A stretch of DNA of 64,000 nt from Poriferisodalis sp965221195. GTDB lineage: Bacteria; Actinomycetota; Acidimicrobiia; Acidimicrobiales; Poriferisodalaceae. The translations under genes and the position numbers were made by a program. Numbering within the stretch: position 1 is the stretch's first letter; every line of letters starts with the position of its first letter. This document shows positions 59,319-64,000 of this stretch, one piece after another. The notes beneath the pieces are model-generated. The model made no database searches. It was given only the letters and a program-made list of their open reading frames with translations, and was not told the DNA's origin. Where the stretch lies: the NCBI GenBank assembly GCA_965221195.1, contig OZ244864.1, positions 806,001 to 870,000 of the forward strand, given 5' to 3'.

Positions 59319-59340
59319 CAGTCTTCGGGCGGCAAGACTG
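59319..59340. terminator. Hairpin upstream of hemC
   Basis: CAGTCTT/AAGACTG, a perfect 7-bp stem with an 8-base loop, 64 bases before the hemC start. No T-run. Could end the upstream transcript. Confidence 0.35.
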
Positions 59341-59403
59341 TGCGAGCCGCATTCCCGAACCCTGGATCATCTGAGTGTCCATCGTTGTCACGGGCGTGAA
59401 CCG

Positions 59404-60288
59404 TTGAGGATCGCGACACGAACAAGTCCGTTAGCCAAGCAACAAGCACTAGCTGTGGTGCAGGTGCTGGCGGCGGCGGGGCAACCTGATGCCCCGATTG
59501 AGCTAGTGCGCGTACCCATTTCCAGCGACATCGACCTGTCCACACCAATCTCGGAGATGTCGGGCCAAGGCGTGTTCGTAACCGAAGTGCAGGCTGCGGT
59601 GCTTGACGGACGCGCGGACTTAGCGGTACACAGCGCCAAAGACATGCGATCAGAGTCCACCGCCGGACTTGTGTTTGGGGGTTGTTTGGAGCGCGGCGAC
59701 GTGTGTGATGCGATCATCGGGCAGACGCTTAACCAGATCCGGCACGGCGGGATCGTGGCGACCGGGTCGCAGCGACGTCAATGCCAACTTGCTGACCTGC
59801 GACCAGATCTGCACTTTGTTGGCTTGCGGGGCAATATGGCTCGGCGCATCGCAGCAGCCGACCGGCCCGATGTGGATGCTGTCGTAGTAGCCGCAGTGGC
59901 GCTGGAACGACTCGGCGAGTCTCACCGGATAGCTCAGCGGTTCGACCCGCACGAGTTCGTGCCGCAGGCCGGGCAAGGCGCCATTGCTATAGAGCACCGC
60001 GAAGGCGACACCGCAGCGGCGTGCGCCGTTGCCAAAATCATCGACCATCCCACCTCGCGCTGCGTTGCTGCCGAACGCGCATTTTTGCGAACGCTGGGCG
60101 GTGGCTGTGATCTCCCGACGGGGGCGTACGCCACCATTGACGATGATCAGAACGTGCAGATGACGGCCCTGCTCGCCGCCCCTGACGGCGTTGTGGAACG
60201 TGCTGTTGGCGTTGCTATCGACGGCGAAGCGCTGGGCATTGCCTTAGCGCGTGAGCTGCTCGAGCGCACCGGGACCGCAGATGCCTGA
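59404..60288 (+). CDS. hemC: Hydroxymethylbilane synthase
   Basis: 294 residues from TTG 59404 (RIATRTSPLAKQQALAV). LAVHSAKDM, TGSQRRQCQL, VGLRGNMARRI and the dipyrromethane cofactor cysteine in LRTLGGGCDLPTGAYA are all present. Joins four porphobilinogens into the linear tetrapyrrole. TTG is required because an upstream GTG frame is different and closes at once. Its stop lies inside hemD. Confidence 0.94.
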   Translation: MRIATRTSPLAKQQALAVVQVLAAAGQPDAPIELVRVPISSDIDLSTPISEMSGQGVFVTEVQAAVLDGRADLAVHSAKDMRSESTAGLVFGGCLERGDVCDAIIGQTLNQIRHGGIVATGSQRRQCQLADLRPDLHFVGLRGNMARRIAAADRPDVDAVVVAAVALERLGESHRIAQRFDPHEFVPQAGQGAIAIEHREGDTAAACAVAKIIDHPTSRCVAAERAFLRTLGGGCDLPTGAYATIDDDQNVQMTALLAAPDGVVERAVGVAIDGEALGIALARELLERTGTADA

Positions 60289-61075
60289 TCGGCTCCCCCC
60301 CGCTAGTTGTCAGAGCGAGCTTGTCGGCCGGACTGTCGTCGTGACGCGTGCGTCGCACCAAGCCGCGCCGGTGGCAGAGCTTCTTCGTCAGCAAGGAGCA
60401 AAGCCGGTGATCGCCCCGGCCGTTGCCGTTGTGCCGCCGCTTGACGGCGGTCAGTCGCTCGATGACGCTCTCCTGCGTCTCCACCAGTTCAGCTGGGTGG
60501 CCTTTAGTTCGTCGAATGCCGTGGCAGCGACGTTCGCTCGCGCCGACCGCCGGGGTGCGCGCAACAGTTTTGAGCGTCTTAGCGTCGCCGCAGTGGGACC
60601 TTCAACTGCTGCTCGGATCCGAGCTGAGCTGGGTCGCCCTGCCGATCTCGTGCCCGATCAACACGACGGCGCCGGTCTAGCCGTGTCGTTCGCCGATCCT
60701 GATCCGTTGGATGCCTGCTTTGTGCCGCAGTCAGCTGGTGCTCGCCCCGACCTTGTTGCCGGTTTGCGTGCGCGTGGCTGGAATGTGACAGCGGTCAGCG
60801 CCTATCGCACGGTCACACCGACGCTGTCCGATCACATCACCGCTGAGCTAGCCAGAGCCGACGCAGTGATCTTTGCCTCACCCTCAGCACTGCGCGGTCA
60901 CCTCCAGCAGACCGGCGGCGCACCGGTGAGCGGCCAAGTGATCTGCATCGGCCGTACCACAGCGGCTGCCTGCGCTTCCGCTGGTGTGACGGTTGCCGCC
61001 ATCGCCCCGCAGCCCTCCGATGCAGGCATCCTTGAAGCTGTTGCGTCGGCCTTAGCGAGGCTCGGCAAATGCTGA
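60281..61075 (+). CDS. hemD: Uroporphyrinogen-III synthase
   Basis: 264 residues from ATG 60281, overlapping hemC by eight bases. Low-conservation two-lobe fold: LVGRTVVVTRASHQAAPVAELL, WVAFSSSNAVAATFA, AAVGPSTAARI, VSAYRTVTP, IFASPSALRGH, ICIGRTTAAAC. Cyclises hydroxymethylbilane with D-ring inversion. Overlaps the next gene by seven bases. Confidence 0.92.
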   Translation: MPDRLPPASCQSELVGRTVVVTRASHQAAPVAELLRQQGAKPVIAPAVAVVPPLDGGQSLDDALLRLHQFSWVAFSSSNAVAATFARADRRGARNSFERLSVAAVGPSTAARIRAELGRPADLVPDQHDGAGLAVSFADPDPLDACFVPQSAGARPDLVAGLRARGWNVTAVSAYRTVTPTLSDHITAELARADAVIFASPSALRGHLQQTGGAPVSGQVICIGRTTAAACASAGVTVAAIAPQPSDAGILEAVASALARLGKC

Positions 61076-62754
61076 ACCGCGCTGTGCTTGTCGCCGCAGT
61101 TCTGCTGTTACCGGCCACCACAACAGCAACAGCAGCCCAAACGCCGAGCGCTTCGCTCCAGCGGGTGAGCGGCTCGAATGTGTACGAACTGGCGGCCAAC
61201 GCGGCCGGCGGCAGCTGCGACAGCGAAATCGGTTCGCACAGCGTGACTTTGGCATCGGGCGAGAACTGGCCCGATGCTCTGGCCGGTGCGGCACTCGACC
61301 GACCGTTGTTGTTGACGAGGCAAGCATTCTTGCCCGCTGCCACCCGCGCATACCTCAAGGCGTGCGCATCGCACCCCAAGGCAAAGGTGATTGTTCTGGG
61401 CGGCCCAGCTGCGGTATCGGAGAGCGTGGCTGAAACCTTGCGCGACATGGGCTACCGGGTTGATCGGTTTGCAGGCAACGACCGCTACGAGACCGCCCAC
61501 CGCGTCGCGCGCGTCTTCGCCCCCGACGAACTTGACACGGTCTTTGTTGCATCTGGTGTCAACTTTGCTGATGCCGTCGCTGCGTCACCGAGCCTCACCA
61601 AAGAGACACCGTTGGTGCTGACCACGCCCCGCGAACTCCACGACGAGGCGCGCCGATTCTTGACCAATCCCAAGCGAGAGATAGCTTCTGTCACGATCTT
61701 GGGTGGCACAGTTGCCGTCTCGACTGGCGTAGAGGAAGAGATCAAAGCACTCGGCTTCGACACCGACCGCATCGCCGGCGACGATCGCTACGAAACGGCC
61801 GCGCGCGTCTCCCGCCGAGCCTTCGACGCTGCGAGCTGTCATCCCGTTATCGACATCGCCGTGGCCAGTGGGACGATCCCGTTCGGCGGTTTAGCCGCAG
61901 GAGCGGTGCGCACCCCCTGCGAGCCGTTGCTGCTCGCCCCCGGACCTGAGCATCCCGTGCCCGAGACGCTGGGTGCGTTCGGACAGGACTGGCTGTTGGC
62001 CATTGGCGGATCGACCAAGGCGACGGTGACCGGCATCGGCCCGTCGTCAAGTATCTCCACGACTGTTCTGGCTGCTGTAGCAACCGGCGTCATCGCCGAT
62101 CCGCGCTCAGCATCGGACGGTCTCGACCAGCTGGGCTGGGACTCGGTCGCCCGTTCAGTGGTGCAGATCCGTTGCAGCGGCACTGGCCGCAGCGCAAATA
62201 AGCAAGGTTCGGGGTTCGTGGTGGGCAACGGACGTCAGATTGTGACCAACCAACATGTGGTCTTCGACGACTCAGACCGCGTTTGCGGCCAGATCCGGGC
62301 CTATTTGGGTGGCACTTTCGAGCAAGCCCCCAGCCGGTGGGTCTCCGTCACCGTGCAGCGCTCAGACAAAACACACGACTTAGCGCTACTTGCGATGGAT
62401 TCCTCCGCAGAGCGGCAACCGGCCCTGCTGTTGTCCACCGACCCACTGCGTGCGGGCGAAACGATCACTGCGCTCGGCTACCCAGAGATAGGCGGTGACA
62501 CCATGACGCTCACCACTGGCCGCTACTCCGGCACTCTTGAGCTGAAAGGTGCCACATGGATCAAGACCGACACACCTATCTCCCCGGGCAGCAGCGGCGG
62601 TCCGGTGATGAACAACCGACGCGAAGTCGTTGGTGTCGCAACATTGCTGCAAGTAGCACTCAATGATGACGGCGGCTTCACCGTTGGCAGCCTCGGCGTG
62701 CTCACGCCTGTTTCTGACGTGTCAGCTCTGCTTGCAGCGGACGTCGACGAGTAA
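61069..62754 (+). CDS. Secreted CWB2-repeat serine protease fusion
   Basis: 561 residues. Signal peptide (~1-24, ending ATAAQT), three cell-wall-binding repeat 2 modules (~35-335; VIVLGGPAAVSESV, DRFAGNDRYETAHRVA, VTILGGTVAVSTGV, DRIAGDDRYETAARVS), then a trypsin-like domain with the triad: His in VTNQHVVF, Asp in KTHDLALLAMD, Ser in SPGSSGGPVMN. Resembles secreted proteases anchored to wall polymers. Its start overlaps the hemD end, so it is co-transcribed with heme genes despite an unrelated role. Confidence 0.88.
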   Translation: MLNRAVLVAAVLLLPATTTATAAQTPSASLQRVSGSNVYELAANAAGGSCDSEIGSHSVTLASGENWPDALAGAALDRPLLLTRQAFLPAATRAYLKACASHPKAKVIVLGGPAAVSESVAETLRDMGYRVDRFAGNDRYETAHRVARVFAPDELDTVFVASGVNFADAVAASPSLTKETPLVLTTPRELHDEARRFLTNPKREIASVTILGGTVAVSTGVEEEIKALGFDTDRIAGDDRYETAARVSRRAFDAASCHPVIDIAVASGTIPFGGLAAGAVRTPCEPLLLAPGPEHPVPETLGAFGQDWLLAIGGSTKATVTGIGPSSSISTTVLAAVATGVIADPRSASDGLDQLGWDSVARSVVQIRCSGTGRSANKQGSGFVVGNGRQIVTNQHVVFDDSDRVCGQIRAYLGGTFEQAPSRWVSVTVQRSDKTHDLALLAMDSSAERQPALLLSTDPLRAGETITALGYPEIGGDTMTLTTGRYSGTLELKGATWIKTDTPISPGSSGGPVMNNRREVVGVATLLQVALNDDGGFTVGSLGVLTPVSDVSALLAADVDE

Positions 62755-62840
62755 ATCTCGCAGCGGCTCGCTGAGTGCAGTGTCGCTGCTCTGACCCCAA
62801 CCTCTGCTGCGCCCATCGAGTCCTGCGGCCCAGTTGCCAG

Positions 62841-62868
62841 CCAGCGTCATATGTCCAGTGTCATATGT
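62841..62868. repeat. 14-bp duplication before the sigma-factor gene
   Basis: cagcgtcatatgtc followed by cagtgtcatatgtg. Each holds the palindrome CATATG. It lies about 75-100 bases before the sigma-factor start, a possible promoter or operator position. Confidence 0.6.
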
Positions 62869-62942
62869 GATGTCGAGAGCGTCGTTTGATCGCGATACCA
62901 TCGCCTGTGACGGGGCCGATGGCGGTCCCGCTGTTCGGACAT

Positions 62943-64000
62943 GTGACGGATATGGCTCTGCGCCTCCAAGACAGAGATCTGGTTCTTGCTTACCAGGCCG
63001 GCGACGATGAAGCGTTCGCCGATCTGGTGCGTGAATACCGACCCCAGCTGCTCGGTCACGCGCGTCGCAAGCTCGGTTCTCCTGAGGCTGCCGAGGACGC
63101 CGTGCAAGAAGCGCTGATGCGCGCACTGCGCGCCATGCCGCGCTTCAACGGCAACTACCTAGTAGGGCCGTGGCTGCACCGCATCTTGTCCAATGTCTGC
63201 AGCGACGAGGGCAATCGTCTGCGGCGTGAGAATGAGAAGGCTGAGCGGTTCGCGTCGAGCGACAAGGCACTGAACCCACCGCCCACTACCGAAAGCCAAC
63301 TGGGCCTTGACCTTGACGATGCTGCGCTGATGGACGCCATGAACAGTCTTTCCGATCAGTACCGCGAGGCACTGATGCTGCGCTTCGTTGACGAACTGAG
63401 CTACGAAGAAGTTGCGGCCAAGGCGGGCGTGTCTGAGGAAAACGCCCGGGCACGCGTGTCGCGGGCCCGCAACGCTGTGCGAGCCGCCCTGAAACTGGCC
63501 GCCGTCGTGCCGGTTGCGTTGATCGGGCTGCTGCGCCGTGGGGAGCGTGCCGCCACGGCGCTGACGAGCCATACCTCGCCCGGCGGCAGATCTGCTGCAC
63601 TGACTTCAGCCATGCCAACGTTGGTTGAAGCAGCTCCGATGGCCTCGCGCGCGGTTGCTGCAACTGCGAATGCCGCAACGGTCGGTGTGCCGGTGGTGGC
63701 GAAGGCCGCAGTCGGATTTGGTCTCGCCACCGCAGTGATCGCCCCAACGGTTGACTCGCCGGTACACCAGGCAGCCGATCGCGTACTGCCCGAGAGGGTG
63801 ATGGAGGTACTCACACCGTTCGCTGTTGAGATCCCGGAACCCGACGCACCTGTCGTGGTACCCGCAGTCGCGTCGGCGACCGAGGAAAGCGACGCAACCG
63901 CTCCGGCAGACCCGCAGAGCGCTGTAACACCGGTGCCGGACGCAGCAACTGCAACTCCTGAGCCTCTCCAGGCTGCAGCAGCGGTTGAAGTCTCTGCGGC
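62943..64000 (+). CDS. ECF sigma factor with C-terminal extension (partial)
   Basis: Open to the right edge; over 350 residues seen, no stop. Start GTG 62943 or ATG 62952; upstream ATG 62919 and GTG 62907 are in frame. Region 2: LVLAYQAGDDEAFADLVREYRPQLLGHARRKLGS then AAEDAVQEALMRALRAM. Region 4: YREALMLRFVDELSYEEVAAKAGVSEENARARVSRAR. Then come a hydrophobic stretch (VVPVALIGLL, ~195-205) and a second, VGVPVVAKAAVGFGLATAV (~255-275), and an Ala/Pro/Glu-rich tail. The layout suggests a sigma factor tied to the membrane with an outer tail. Confidence 0.88.
   Translation, partial: MTDMALRLQDRDLVLAYQAGDDEAFADLVREYRPQLLGHARRKLGSPEAAEDAVQEALMRALRAMPRFNGNYLVGPWLHRILSNVCSDEGNRLRRENEKAERFASSDKALNPPPTTESQLGLDLDDAALMDAMNSLSDQYREALMLRFVDELSYEEVAAKAGVSEENARARVSRARNAVRAALKLAAVVPVALIGLLRRGERAATALTSHTSPGGRSAALTSAMPTLVEAAPMASRAVAATANAATVGVPVVAKAAVGFGLATAVIAPTVDSPVHQAADRVLPERVMEVLTPFAVEIPEPDAPVVVPAVASATEESDATAPADPQSAVTPVPDAATATPEPLQAAAAVEVSA

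Overview
The window is about 64 kb of GC-rich (roughly 60%) chromosomal DNA from an actinobacterium. The marker genes are CarD, WhiB, HspR, an MshA-type mycothiol glycosyltransferase with its YbjN neighbour, a DUF5318 protein, a ClpS-DUF2017 pair and an Fe-S oxidoreductase like mycobacterial Rv0338c. The zinc-finger-less DnaJ, the CWB2-protease fusion and the style of the cytochrome oxidase cluster make me favour a free-living aerobic member of the Acidimicrobiia, but that class assignment is inference. Genes are tightly packed, with many 1-4 base stop/start overlaps and many GTG or TTG starts. I see no prophage, insertion sequence, CRISPR array or rRNA.

Layout. 1-10.6 kb: degV (partial), murJ, carD, a DUF5318 gene and a CCA-adding enzyme on the minus strand, then a PonA1-like protein, rpsF-ssb-rpsR-rplI and dnaB on plus. 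10.6-16.3 kb: tRNA-Gly, dcd, a tiny helix-turn-helix gene with a palindrome, an Fe-S oxidoreductase, a cyclic-nucleotide-binding protein, P-II and gpmA. 16.3-23.5 kb: the heat-shock block dnaK-grpE-dnaJ-hspR-clpB. 23.5-32.7 kb: purA-purB, malic enzyme, tRNA-Phe/Asp/Glu, a YcaQ-like glycosylase, rpmB-rpmG, a Nudix hydrolase, clpS and DUF2017. 32.7-42.4 kb: heme A and heme O synthases and a long cytochrome c oxidase cluster. 42.4-50.8 kb: an AAA/DUF4143 ATPase, serS, a poly-gamma-glutamate hydrolase, ccdA-tlpA, whiB, a metallo-beta-lactamase fold enzyme and oligoribonuclease. 50.8-64 kb: a K+ channel, dut, a phosphatase, tRNA-Lys, moaD, mshA-ybjN, proC, a SAM-hydrolysing enzyme, hemC-hemD, a cell-wall-binding protease and a membrane-tailed ECF sigma factor running off the right edge.

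The most striking observations are three recognisable enzymes or domains whose catalytic residues are missing. (1) A COX1 homologue (34880-36616), with a COX3-like partner, lies inside the oxidase cluster. It keeps the fold but lacks all heme and copper ligands, while the true CtaD about 4 kb downstream has every one. (2) The positional equivalent of PonA1 (4861-6675) has lost the glycosyltransferase glutamates and the transpeptidase SxxK, and its KTG is now RSG. (3) The CCA-adding enzyme lacks the HD-domain metal residues.

A second theme is the density of short tandem duplications. Inside genes the units are 9, 12 or 15 bp and keep the frame (pcnB, the PonA1-like gene, rpsR, grpE and others). 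Between genes they are 13, 14, 15, 21, 23, 26 or 30 bp, including a 15-bp array in the dnaK leader, a KASPA/KASPF-coding array just ahead of purA, and 23-bp repeats in front of the DUF4143 ATPase. The pattern looks like widespread local duplication filtered by selection on reading frame.
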